In this document: in pieces, positions 41,935 through 50,686 of the stretch
Numbering within the stretch: the stretch's first letter is position 1
Layout: every line of letters begins with the position of its first letter
From: Intestinimonas massiliensis (ex Afouda et al. 2020)
GTDB taxonomy: Bacteria > Bacillota > Clostridia > Oscillospirales > Oscillospiraceae
Length of the DNA: 64,000 bases
Assembly: GCF_001244995.1 (NCBI RefSeq)
Contig: NZ_LN869529.1
Span: forward strand, 1,940,957-2,004,956
Reading direction: 5' to 3'
Notes under the pieces: model-generated
Seen by the model: the letters and a program-made list of their open reading frames with translations, nothing else
Told to the model about the DNA's origin: nothing
The model's database searches: none
Made by a program: the position numbers and the translations under genes

Positions 41935-44900
41935 AATCTTTCCCGAGCTGGCTGTACAGCGCGTTCCCTCGCTCGCCGACGAGCTCCCGTAGGGCGGCCT
42001 TTTTGTCGGCGGCGGACATATCCTTGCTGTCCTTGTTGTAGATGCTCCATGCTTGCGCGTACTGCTCCGGTGTGATATCCGGGAATCTCTTCTTTACCCC
42101 AGGCCACCGCTTCCGGGCCCCGTCGGACATCTGGGAAATAGCGAACGCCTCAGCATCCGAGTATTTCACGTCCAGATTCCTTGGAATCACAATGTTGTCC
42201 GAAAGCAGGGTCTGGTCCAGAAATTCCTTTTGGTTCTGGGTCAGCCGTCCATCCGAGAAGAGGGTCTTCCGCACGGCGGCGTTGGCCACGGAGGCTTTCC
42301 CCGCCGCCTTCCGCTCCGCCAACAGGTCCTTGTACTCCAGATAGACCCCGAAGTCAATTCCATTCCGAGTGATGGCGTACGCCTTTTCCCACGCGCGGCT
42401 TTTGTACTCCACGCCTCGGGCCGTCAGCATCTCCCGCTTGGCGACGTCCTCTCCGAAGGATACCGCGTCGGCCAGCATTTCCGCCTTCTCCTGGTCGGAC
42501 GCGCGCTGGTAGCTCCTCGCGCCCACCAGGCTCTCCATCAGTCTAAGGGTAGCCTGGCCACGACTGCGCTGGTATGCGTCCCGCTCCTTGGGCGTGAGGC
42601 TGTAGGACTGGTTGTCATACCGGACGGTGTAGGGCGCGTTCTTGCCCGGATAAATGTTTGTCGCGCCGGTGCTGCCACTGATCCGCTCCAGCTCCTTCTC
42701 CACGGCGTTCTGCCTGTAGGTCCGGAGCTGTCCCGGCAGAAGGTTGGCATTGAGCAAATTCAGAGCTGTGTTCCCGGTATTGGTCCGCTCCCGCCCGAAA
42801 CCATCCACGGAGGCGGGAAGGTCCTTGCGGAACATAGGCAACCCCGCCACGATGCTGTCCCGAGCGGTTCCCAGAGTGGTGCCGCTGCCGTACTGACTTC
42901 GGACCGTATCGTCTAGGCCGGTGGCGATACCCTTTACAAAGTTGGGCAGGAGGAAGCTGGACGCCTGGGAACCGGCGTAGCTGAACCCCGCTTCAAAGAC
43001 CTTTTCTGCTGTGGTCTCCCCTTCGGCGTAGGTGTAGGCGTCGATCAGGCTGCCGATGGAGGACATAGCGGGCAAGTCCAGCACCGCCTGAATCGTCGCG
43101 CTGGCAGATGAGCCAACCACCTCCCCAAGCGACAGCGCCCCGTCCTCTCGGTAGGCATCGGCCATCAGCGCCCCCGCCGCCATAATGGCGTTCAGGGGCT
43201 CCAGGAAACCGATAGACACCAGCGTGTCCCCGTCCCTCCACTCCGTGCCCTTCCCGTTCAGCCAGCGCATGGTGGCGGACAGGTTCCATTGCGTGCCATT
43301 CTTCCCCTGCGCCCGCTCCAGAGCCTCCTTGTCCTTGTCCTCCGCCCCGGCCACGTTGATCAGACCGGCCAGCGCCAGCGCCCCGAATCCGGCCAGCGCG
43401 ACGGAGCCGGTGAACCCGCGTCCCACATTGCGGACCGCCTGGGCCTGCATCTCCGGAGAAAGCTGCCCCTTCTTCGCCTGGTAAACCGTCCGGACAACAT
43501 CCTTCATCCCGTTTACCAGCCCCATGGGGCTGTAGTTGGCCGCTTGGGAAACCAGGTTCCCGGGAACTCGGGCGAAGGGCAGCGCCAGGTCCCCGGCGCC
43601 AAAGGAACCGCCTCGGGAGTCCTTTAGGCCGACATGGTTGCCCGCAGCGCGCAGGCCGGTCATGACCCTGGCTACCCTGCCATCGTTTTGGAAGGTGCGC
43701 TGTAGCGCCGTCTCGTCTGCCCAGGTGGGCAGGGCCTTGGCGTCCAGCTTCCCCGCGGATTTCAGTTCGTCGATGCCGCGCTGGGCCTCCGCCCGGATGC
43801 CACCCTTCTGGAACTCGTCCGTGGTGTTCAGGGCATAGCCCTCATACTTGGCCCAGGTGGACAGCAGCCGCTCGAAGAGGTTGCCGGTCATCTTGAACGT
43901 CCGCCCGGCGGTCCCCTCGTAGCGGCCCCTGGCGTTCTCCGTGCTGGCGTCCAGGCCCACCTGTATGTAGGATTTCAGCAGCCCTTCCAAGGAGCCCTGC
44001 CGCTTGGCCTTTGAAAACCAGGACTTGTCCACCGCCGTAGTGCGCTGCCCGGTCAGCTTGGACAGCGCGATATCCAGCGGAACCCCAATGTCGTTGGAGA
44101 GCGTTTCCAGCGGGTCAAATACATTGTTGCTCACAAGGTTGCGCATGACAGTGGACGCTTTGGAGAGCATCCCCATGACGCGGAAATTCTTCACTGCCTC
44201 CAGGGGGCTGACTGGAAGATAGTCGGCGGCGATACTGCGGAGCTGAGACACGGCCACATCCCGCAGGAAGGCTTCCGCATCGCTGTAGCTCTTCGCAACT
44301 TCCCGCAGGGCCCAATCCATCTGGGATGCGGTTTTCCTGGAGAACAGGCCGGTAGTCCCCCGGATCTCGCTGTTGCGCTCAATCAGTTCGATCAGGCCGT
44401 CCAGGTCGCCCTCTCCGATGCGCTCCAGGGCGCCTACCTGCGTCTCCACATCCCCCAGGATGGCGTTGCGTCTGGCCTCGTCCAAGCCCGTCCGCTCCAA
44501 GGTCTCCGCCGCGTCCATCAGGATGCCCTCCGGGGTCCGGGTGTACTTAGCGAATGCCTGGATCATCTGGCCGGCATTGGTCCCCTTTTCCTGAATGAGC
44601 TTGCGCCACTGGTTAAACTCGGAGTAGTCGCCCGTCTTCTTCCCCTGCTGCCGCGCCTGATACAGGATGCCCATGGCGGTGTCCAGGTCCTCCCCGCTCC
44701 AAGCCTCCTTGTTGGGCAGGTCGGCTTTTTCGCCTTCAAAATCGTTTACCAGCCGGTCCAGCGCGTGGGACATGCTTTGCCGCTCAGAGACAGGGTCATA
44801 GGCGAGGTCCTCCGGCTTGACGCCGGCCATCTGCTTGTTTACCTCGTTATAGATGCCGCCGTTCTCAAAGGTGTTCGTTTCCACCTTGGATATCTTGGGG

Positions 44901-45721
44901 GCGGATTTAAACGGATTCTCCGCCGAGCCAACCGTGTTGGGCCCGAAGCCTCCGGTGGATGATTCCGGGCCGGCCTGGGCAGACTGGGTATTGCCACCGG
45001 CGGAGGAATCTGCTATAATGGGGGCAGAAGCGGAAGTATTCGCACCATGGGGCGCTTTGGGCGTAAGCTGCGGGCCGTTTTGCGGCACGTTCAGCACTTG
45101 GTCAGTACTTCCGCCATTTTTATGCATGTATGCGGATACCACACGCATTTGGTGTGCAGCGGAATCCGGTACAGCCTCAACGACGTAGTATGTGCCATTG
45201 ACCTTCTTCTGGAATTGGACCATAGGTGCCGGAGTGTCATCTGCGTTTGCGTACTCCGTACTAGTCCTTGGCGTTCCATCGTCATTCCTGAGCAAATCAA
45301 CGGAATCGTAGTTTTCCAAGACATACCCCATGCGACCAATGTCGTTGACGTCGGTCATGCTTTGGTCCGCGCGCCCGGACGTCCCATGCCGCTTTTCGAT
45401 ATGTTCAAGCGCATTCCCACTCAATACATGCTCAAATCCGGTCACATCAACACCTGTTGCATTCTGCACATCATGGGCCGCTCTTTCAGAAACTTCTGCG
45501 ATTGGCATCCGTATACGTTTCTTGTAGTCCGGGTTCTTAAGCGTTTTCCACTTGTTCACAAATGCGACCAGCGAGGCATCGACCGCATTCTGGTATTCGT
45601 TGATGACCGCCTGTTCTTGCGGCGTATGCCGCGTCGGATCTGTATTGACCGCTGTGCTTCCTGCCTCCCCCGTGGAGGCGGTTTTTTGTGCCTGTTTTCC
45701 GGTGGGTGGTCCGTGGCCCAC
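41933..45721 (-). CDS. Large phage protein with BECR-type nuclease-like N-terminus
   Basis: A 1262-residue protein resembling large phage 'polyvalent' proteins that are injected with the DNA. Near residues 95-200 it has FEHVLSGNALEHIEKRHG, then a YYVVEAVPD strand, a pattern like the phage PBECR nuclease domains of the Barnase-EndoU-ColicinE5-RelE fold. A Ser/Thr/Gly-rich linker follows, then a long helical region. Near 790 there is one strongly hydrophobic Gly/Ala stretch (GSVALAGFGALALAGLINVAG), and the C-terminus is basic and helical. GTG 45721 directly follows an in-frame TGA, and the same frame continues upstream as plausible protein, so this may be a 5'-truncated gene. No other gene of its phage is present. 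Confidence 0.75.
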   Translation of the reverse strand: MGHGPPTGKQAQKTASTGEAGSTAVNTDPTRHTPQEQAVINEYQNAVDASLVAFVNKWKTLKNPDYKKRIRMPIAEVSERAAHDVQNATGVDVTGFEHVLSGNALEHIEKRHGTSGRADQSMTDVNDIGRMGYVLENYDSVDLLRNDDGTPRTSTEYANADDTPAPMVQFQKKVNGTYYVVEAVPDSAAHQMRVVSAYMHKNGGSTDQVLNVPQNGPQLTPKAPHGANTSASAPIIADSSAGGNTQSAQAGPESSTGGFGPNTVGSAENPFKSAPKISKVETNTFENGGIYNEVNKQMAGVKPEDLAYDPVSERQSMSHALDRLVNDFEGEKADLPNKEAWSGEDLDTAMGILYQARQQGKKTGDYSEFNQWRKLIQEKGTNAGQMIQAFAKYTRTPEGILMDAAETLERTGLDEARRNAILGDVETQVGALERIGEGDLDGLIELIERNSEIRGTTGLFSRKTASQMDWALREVAKSYSDAEAFLRDVAVSQLRSIAADYLPVSPLEAVKNFRVMGMLSKASTVMRNLVSNNVFDPLETLSNDIGVPLDIALSKLTGQRTTAVDKSWFSKAKRQGSLEGLLKSYIQVGLDASTENARGRYEGTAGRTFKMTGNLFERLLSTWAKYEGYALNTTDEFQKGGIRAEAQRGIDELKSAGKLDAKALPTWADETALQRTFQNDGRVARVMTGLRAAGNHVGLKDSRGGSFGAGDLALPFARVPGNLVSQAANYSPMGLVNGMKDVVRTVYQAKKGQLSPEMQAQAVRNVGRGFTGSVALAGFGALALAGLINVAGAEDKDKEALERAQGKNGTQWNLSATMRWLNGKGTEWRDGDTLVSIGFLEPLNAIMAAGALMADAYREDGALSLGEVVGSSASATIQAVLDLPAMSSIGSLIDAYTYAEGETTAEKVFEAGFSYAGSQASSFLLPNFVKGIATGLDDTVRSQYGSGTTLGTARDSIVAGLPMFRKDLPASVDGFGRERTNTGNTALNLLNANLLPGQLRTYRQNAVEKELERISGSTGATNIYPGKNAPYTVRYDNQSYSLTPKERDAYQRSRGQATLRLMESLVGARSYQRASDQEKAEMLADAVSFGEDVAKREMLTARGVEYKSRAWEKAYAITRNGIDFGVYLEYKDLLAERKAAGKASVANAAVRKTLFSDGRLTQNQKEFLDQTLLSDNIVIPRNLDVKYSDAEAFAISQMSDGARKRWPGVKKRFPDITPEQYAQAWSIYNKDSKDMSAADKKAALRELVGERGNALYSQLGKD

Positions 45722-45905
45722 TCACACCGGGCAGGGGCTGGCTTCTGCACCTCCGGGAAGGTCTCCGCCCGCCGCCGAATTTGCCAGCTCGGCCAGGGGG
45801 AAGGAGGCGTTTGGGTCCCTGGCCGCCTTGTCCGCGATGTAGTCCATGACGTAGGACAGGCTTTCCTCCCCGGCCTCCACCCCCGCCTTATCCGAGGAAA
45901 CCCCC
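45722..45905 (-). pseudogene. Upstream remnant of the large phage protein frame
   Basis: In the same frame, before the TGA at 45722-45724, about 60 codons read like protein (LSYVMDYIADKAARDPN, PLAELANSAAGG). The frame then runs into the 3' end of the diguanylate cyclase gene near 45888-45905, which looks like a recombination junction. I infer that it is the broken 5' part of the phage gene. Confidence 0.5.
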
Positions 45906-47618
45906 GGCTGAATCCTGCTCCCGCCCCGCCACAGCGGCCCTAGCGCTGCCCTGCCGACGGGAACGCTGCTGCTTTTTGTGGCGATACATGGCCTGATCCG
46001 CTTCATACTTCCAGTCACTCATCCGCTTGATGTCGCCGGCCTCGTCCCGCAAGTAGCTAGATCCCCGGGCAATGGACAGCCAGAGGCGGCTGTCCTGGTT
46101 GTATTGGCGGATGGCTTGGTCCAACTGCTCGTTCCAGGCCCGCTCATCCCCCGCCGGGTCGGGCAGGATCACGGCAAACTCGTCTCCGCCGATGCGGTAA
46201 CAGCTCCCCTGCCTACAAAACGCCTGCTCTATGCAACGAGCTGCGCCGATGAGGAGCTCATCGCCGGCGCTGTGTCCGAAATGGTCATTGGTGTATTTGA
46301 GCCCATCGAGATCCAGGAAGATCAGGGCCACATTTCCGTAGCTCCCCGTCTCCTTCTCCAGCCGGGCAAGGAACTCTTCGAAGGCACGCCGGTTCTCCAG
46401 CCCCGTCAACCGATCCTCCCGCGACAGGCGCTTATAGACCTGCACCTCGGTCTTGAAGCGCAGATTGGCTGCCATAGTGGTGATCAGAGAACTCAGCAGG
46501 CAGATAATGAACACCAGGATACCGCACTCGAAGATGGTCCCATACCAGGGCGTTTCCAACAGCCAGTACAGCAACAGCGCCAGGGCGCCCCCCGCCGCCA
46601 GCATGGCAAAGGCCCGCAGCACCGCCTGCATCTCTCGGTTTCCAGTCCTGCGGTATTCCCGCAGCATCAGCACACCCATCAGGCAAATCCCCGCTGCCAG
46701 CAGCAGGTGGGTCACGAACAGCATGTCGATGAAATCGAACCCCCAGAAGAAATTCAACAGGCTCTGCCCAACAGCGTTGACGTAGAACGCACCGATGAGG
46801 ACGTCCAGGCTGCGGAACCGGCACATCTCTCCCGTATTGCGGACGAAGTGCAGCATGGGGATGGCCAGCGTCATGAATGCATAAAAGGACAGGTAACAGA
46901 CCAGCGGTGATTGACCGCTCATCTGCTGCATCAGGGAGGAGTCCAGCGTGCACCAGGCGCCGCACAGCAGCAGGAAGCAGGCGACGTCGGCAAAGCGGCG
47001 GTCCTGCATCCGGACCTTGTCTAGATAGCTTGCAATGCCGATGGCCACTACGCTTATAATAGCCATGGTGAACACCAGAAGCAGAGTAAAGGCGTCACCC
47101 AGGCAGTGCTGGCGAAAGACCGCGCTGCTGCTGCCCAGATAGACTGCGGGCAGCGCGAAGCGCCCGTCCCCCGCATTCTCATAGGTCAGAATCAGGGGTT
47201 GCCCCCCCGTCTCCTCGGGCAGAACAACGTCGCAATCCAGCTTGGCCCGCATCTGTTCGTTGCGCCGGAAGGTGGAATCGTCATAGGCGTAGAGCAACTC
47301 CTCCCCCAGGTCCACCCGCAGCCGGTAGACCGCCCCCCGTGTGGTCAGCACCAGGCCCGCGTCTGTCGGATTCAGACCGTCGTAATAGAGGGTCAGGGCT
47401 TCCACGCTGTCCAGCGTGACGGTACCCGGTATCTGGACCTCCACCCGACGGCCGGCCTCCAGGCGGTACCAGCCCTCCGAGAGCTGCCGTACACCCTCCA
47501 GCGGGGTCCGTATCCTCTGTCTGGCGCTCTTGCCCAACGAGAGCCCCATTGCCAGCAGGATGGCCAGCATCAGCACGGCCTCCCAACTCCGCTTTCTCCT
47601 TCTTGCCGTTTTGCTCAC
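45888..47618 (-). CDS. Membrane diguanylate cyclase (GGDEF) with extracytoplasmic sensor
   Basis: A 576-residue enzyme that makes cyclic di-GMP from two GTP. One N-terminal membrane segment leads to an extracytoplasmic beta domain (7TMR-DISMED2-like, about 40-170), then seven membrane segments (7TMR-DISM type). A cytoplasmic GGDEF domain follows, with DRLTGLENRRAFEEFL, FLDLDGLKYTNDHFGHSAGDELL and intact GGDEF at 477-481. The RxxD inhibitory site expected just before GGDEF is not seen (RQGS instead). GTG 47618 is preferred over GTG 47666, because the promoter's start point falls at about 47666. The last about 25 residues are basic and may derive from the adjoining phage junction. Confidence 0.9.
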   Translation of the reverse strand: MSKTARRRKRSWEAVLMLAILLAMGLSLGKSARQRIRTPLEGVRQLSEGWYRLEAGRRVEVQIPGTVTLDSVEALTLYYDGLNPTDAGLVLTTRGAVYRLRVDLGEELLYAYDDSTFRRNEQMRAKLDCDVVLPEETGGQPLILTYENAGDGRFALPAVYLGSSSAVFRQHCLGDAFTLLLVFTMAIISVVAIGIASYLDKVRMQDRRFADVACFLLLCGAWCTLDSSLMQQMSGQSPLVCYLSFYAFMTLAIPMLHFVRNTGEMCRFRSLDVLIGAFYVNAVGQSLLNFFWGFDFIDMLFVTHLLLAAGICLMGVLMLREYRRTGNREMQAVLRAFAMLAAGGALALLLYWLLETPWYGTIFECGILVFIICLLSSLITTMAANLRFKTEVQVYKRLSREDRLTGLENRRAFEEFLARLEKETGSYGNVALIFLDLDGLKYTNDHFGHSAGDELLIGAARCIEQAFCRQGSCYRIGGDEFAVILPDPAGDERAWNEQLDQAIRQYNQDSRLWLSIARGSSYLRDEAGDIKRMSDWKYEADQAMYRHKKQQRSRRQGSARAAVAGREQDSAGGFLG

Positions 47619-47672
47619 CTCTTTTCCGTCTGCCGTCGACGGCGGGTCGGCCCATTTAATGGTCACTTTTAT

Positions 47673-47700
47673 TTTATATCAATTAGTTTATTAAAGTCAA
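47673..47700 (-). promoter_or_regulatory. Promoter for the diguanylate cyclase gene
   Basis: On the minus strand TTGACT, 16-base spacer, TATAAA; AT-rich surroundings. Confidence 0.7.
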
Positions 47701-47756
47701 TTGTAACCTTTTGTACGTTTTGAGATTCCGCGTGCCGGTACCCAAGAGGCAGCGGG

Positions 47757-47785
47757 TTGACACCGACTCCATTCTAGGCTATAAT
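47757..47785 (+). promoter_or_regulatory. Consensus sigma-A promoter for the fluoride-riboswitch transcript
   Basis: Perfect TTGACA, 17-base spacer, perfect TATAAT; the aptamer begins about 6 bases after the -10 box. Confidence 0.92.
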
Positions 47786-47790
47786 ACACC

Positions 47791-47854
47791 GCAGGGAATG
47801 AGGTTCTCCCCTGGAATTCGATCCTAAACCGCTTTTTAAGCTGATGACTTCTGC
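47791..47854 (+). promoter_or_regulatory. Fluoride riboswitch (crcB motif) aptamer
   Basis: Matches the crcB motif: GCAGGGAATGAGGTTCTCCCC, a variable loop, AAACCGC, then GCTGATGACTTCTGC. GCAG at 47791 pairs with CTGC at 47851 (P1). Aptamers of this class bind fluoride with magnesium and turn on genes for fluoride export or ion exchange, including Na+/H+ antiporters, which fits the gene downstream. Confidence 0.92.
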
Positions 47855-47888
47855 GATGATTCACGTCGCAGGGTTATTGGCTTTTTTT
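47838..47888 (+). terminator. Riboswitch-controlled terminator
   Basis: CTGCGA pairs with TCGCAG, and the stem can extend with G-U pairs (AAGCTGATGAC with GTTATTGGCTT), followed by seven T. Its left arm includes the aptamer's conserved GCTGATGA and P1 strand, so aptamer and terminator exclude each other: fluoride should let transcription pass. Confidence 0.8.
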
Positions 47889-47914
47889 ATATCCTGCGAG
47901 AAGGGAGCTCGAGT

Positions 47915-49110
47915 ATGTTACAAGGTCTGGCACTGATCTTTCTGGGCGGCATGGCGCTGGGGAGGCTGTCCTCCCAGCTCCGGCTGCCCCCCTGCTGGGC
48001 ATGCTGCTCGCCGGCATTTTGCTCGGTCCGCATGTCCTGGGTCGCCTGGATGAGCGCATTCTCCTCCTTTCCTCCGACCTGCGCCGGATCGCCCTGCTCA
48101 TCATCCTGACCCGTGCGGGCTTGAACCTCCGCCTGGAGGATCTGAGGCGGGTCGGCCGGCCGGCCTTACTGATGTGCTTTCTTCCCGCCTGCTTCGAGCT
48201 GGTGGGGATGGTGCTGCTGGCTCCCAAGCTGCTCGGCGTCCGTCCTCTGGAGGCGGCTCTTCTGGGCAGTGTGGTGGCCGCCGTCTCCCCCGCGGTGATC
48301 GTCCCCAAAATGCTCCGGCTCATAGAGGACGGCTGGGGCGGTGCACGTCGCATCCCCCAGATGATCATGGCGGGGGCTTCGGTGGACGATGTGTTCGTCA
48401 TCATCCTGTTTACCTCTCTCACCGGTCTGGCGGCTGGTGAGAGTCTGGCCTTTTCGGATCTGGCCCGCATCCCCGTCTCGATTCTGTTGGGCATTGCGGC
48501 GGGGCTCCTCTGCGGCAGCCTTCTGGCCGTTCTCTACCATCGGGTGCCCATCCGGGACACCGTCAAGGTCGTGCTGCTTCTAAGCCTCTCTTTTCTGCTG
48601 GCAGCCCTGGAGGACCGTCTGTCCGGTCGGGTTGGCTTTTCCAGCCTTCTTGCCGTCATGGCTGCCGGGGTTGCCCTGCAAATGCGGCAGGGGGAGACCG
48701 CGGCTCGGCTGTCTGCCAGATACGCCAAGCTGTGGGTGGCGGCGGAGCCGCTGCTCTTCGTGCTGGTAGGCGCCACCGTGAATATCCGCTGCGCGCTGGA
48801 CTTTGGCCCGGCCGCCGTACTGCTTCTTTTCCTGGTGCTGCTGTTCCGGATGCTGGGCGTTTGGGTCTGCCTGCTGGGGACCGCGCTGGACCGCCGGGAA
48901 CGGCTGTTCTGTATGGTGGCCTACTGCCCCAAGGCGACGGTGCAGGCGGCGATCGGCTCCATCCCCCTGAGCATGGGCCTGGCCTGCGGCAACCTAGTAC
49001 TCACCGTGGCCGTGCTGTCTATTCTTATCACCGCCCCTCTGGGGGCCTTTGCCATCGACCTGCTCTATCAGCGGCTGCTTCAGCAGCAGACAGGCGGAGG
49101 GGATACCTGA
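47915..49110 (+). CDS. Na+/H+ antiporter of the CPA type, one-base frameshift
   Basis: A polytopic cation:proton antiporter, about 398 residues if repaired. ATG 47915 follows GAAGGGAG. The first about 26 codons (MLQGLALIFLGGMALGRLSS...) lead to a run of six C (47987-47992). One more C would give LRLPPLLGMLLAGILLGP, the usual family opening; as written the frame is lost. The rest is open from 48001 (ATG) to 49110, with LLIILTRAGLNLRLEDL, SVVAAVSPAVIVPKML and GASVDDVFVIILF (carrying the family's acidic membrane residues), and a YCPKATVQAAIG block. The break could be real, a slippage site or a sequence error. The leader riboswitch suggests a role in fluoride tolerance. Confidence 0.8.
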
Positions 49111-49136
49111 GTATCCCCTCCGCCTGTCTGCTGCTG
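49081..49136. repeat. 26-bp perfect inverted repeat between convergent genes
   Basis: Arms 49081-49106 and 49111-49136 are exact reverse complements around CTGA, which contains the antiporter stop codon. There is no T run on either side. It may stop read-through between the convergent antiporter and symporter genes or protect 3' ends. Confidence 0.8.
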
Positions 49137-49151
49137 TGCAGTAATCCAGAT

Positions 49152-50672
49152 TCAAGCCCGCTTGTGCCGCTCCGGCGCGGGCCGGGCGCCGCCTGCCGCG
49201 CAGCCCAGGCAAGCGATCAGCAGGGCGATACCCATGCCGATGAAGAGCGGGTCCACGGGGCTTCCCAAAAACTTTCCCAGCAGGACTCCCAGCGGGCCAC
49301 CCAGCGTGCACAACAGGGCAAACCGCCGGTCCATCCGACCCGGGAGGAAGAGGGCGCAAGTCAGCGGGATAAAGACCACCGCCCCCCGGAGCCCCATGGA
49401 CAAGAAGCCGAAGTCGTTGATGGTGGCCGAAGGCACCACGCAGGCGATGACGGCCGAGGCCGCCAGCACGGCCAGAATGGTCCCGCGGGTGGCCACCAGG
49501 GCCGCCGCCGCAGAGTCAAAGCGACTGGAAACCTTCTTATAGATGTCATTGACCAGGATGGTGGCCACGCCCAGAGAGAGCCCGGCCCCACCGCCTACCA
49601 CGGCGATCAGCAGTGTACCCAACACCACGCCGGCAAAGAGCACTGGCAGATGGTGGACAACAAAGGTGGGGAACACCTGGATGGTGGAGGCCAGTACCCC
49701 CACCCCCTCTGGCAGGGCCTGGCCGGCGGCCAGCAGGGCGTCCGCCTCCGCCTGGGTGATGTAGTGGCCACGCATGAACAGCCCCACAGCGATTCCGGCA
49801 ATGCCGATGGGGGGAATGAGTCCCGCCGCCAGCAGTGCGCCCCGCCGGGCGTCCCGATCGCTGCCCCCCGACCAGACCGCCTGGGCGTAAGTCTGGGTGG
49901 AGAGGACACCCAGCAACAGAGAGATACCGGAGCCGATGTCCTTGGCCGCGCCCCGGGCGATCAGGCTACCGTACCGGGCGGACAGGTCTGCCGCGCTCTC
50001 GATCCCGGCCATGGCCCCCGGCGTTGTGCCCACCAGAGCTGTCCGGAGGCTTTCCCCCAGTCCGCCCAGCCCCCCGGTGAGCAGCAGCACTGCCGCCAGA
50101 CCGGCGATACAGGAGACATAGAGCAGCACCAGCTTGACGATTCCACCCATACCAGCTCCCCAAGCGCCGCCGAACACCACATAGACGGTCATCAGCAGCA
50201 CCGACAGCACCGCTGCCACTGTGGTGGACACCGGGAAGATCACGGTAATCAGGCCTGTGCAGGCCACTACCTGGGCCAGGACGGAGATGAAGATGCCGAT
50301 GGAGCTCAGAACAGAGCCGGCGTACTCCACCTTGTGTCCATACTCCCGGTCGATAACCCCCATCAGGGTGGTGCAGCCGCTCCGACGCAGCGGGCGGACA
50401 TATCCCAGGGCCAGGATGAGGCACCCGATGCCGGAGCCCAAGGTGAACCACCACGCAGAGATACCGTAGCTGAAAGCCAGTTGGGCCGTGCCGATGCTGG
50501 CCTGGCTGGAGACCAGCGCCCCCATGATGGTACCGCAGATGAGCCAGGGGCCCGATCGGCCGCCGCCCGTGGCAAAGTCGGCAGCCGACTTCACCCGACG
50601 TCCGGACGCGACGCCCACCCCGATGATGACCAGCAGGACCAGGACCACGCCCAGATAGTTCAGTGCTGCCAT
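49152..50672 (-). CDS. Sodium:solute symporter (SSS family)
   Basis: A 506-residue transporter with about 13 membrane segments, of the sodium:solute symporter family. FATGGGRSGPWLICGTIMGALVSSQASIGTAQLAFSYG covers the sodium-site helices 1-2. It ends the catabolic operon, 14 bases after the CoA-transferase B gene. ATG 50672 follows GGAGGAG. It gives the operon a second uptake (or exchange) route besides the TctCBA system. The substrate is probably an organic acid, unproven. Confidence 0.9.
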   Translation of the reverse strand: MAALNYLGVVLVLLVIIGVGVASGRRVKSAADFATGGGRSGPWLICGTIMGALVSSQASIGTAQLAFSYGISAWWFTLGSGIGCLILALGYVRPLRRSGCTTLMGVIDREYGHKVEYAGSVLSSIGIFISVLAQVVACTGLITVIFPVSTTVAAVLSVLLMTVYVVFGGAWGAGMGGIVKLVLLYVSCIAGLAAVLLLTGGLGGLGESLRTALVGTTPGAMAGIESAADLSARYGSLIARGAAKDIGSGISLLLGVLSTQTYAQAVWSGGSDRDARRGALLAAGLIPPIGIAGIAVGLFMRGHYITQAEADALLAAGQALPEGVGVLASTIQVFPTFVVHHLPVLFAGVVLGTLLIAVVGGGAGLSLGVATILVNDIYKKVSSRFDSAAAALVATRGTILAVLAASAVIACVVPSATINDFGFLSMGLRGAVVFIPLTCALFLPGRMDRRFALLCTLGGPLGVLLGKFLGSPVDPLFIGMGIALLIACLGCAAGGARPAPERHKRA

Positions 50673-50686
50673 TGTGTCTCCTCCTT

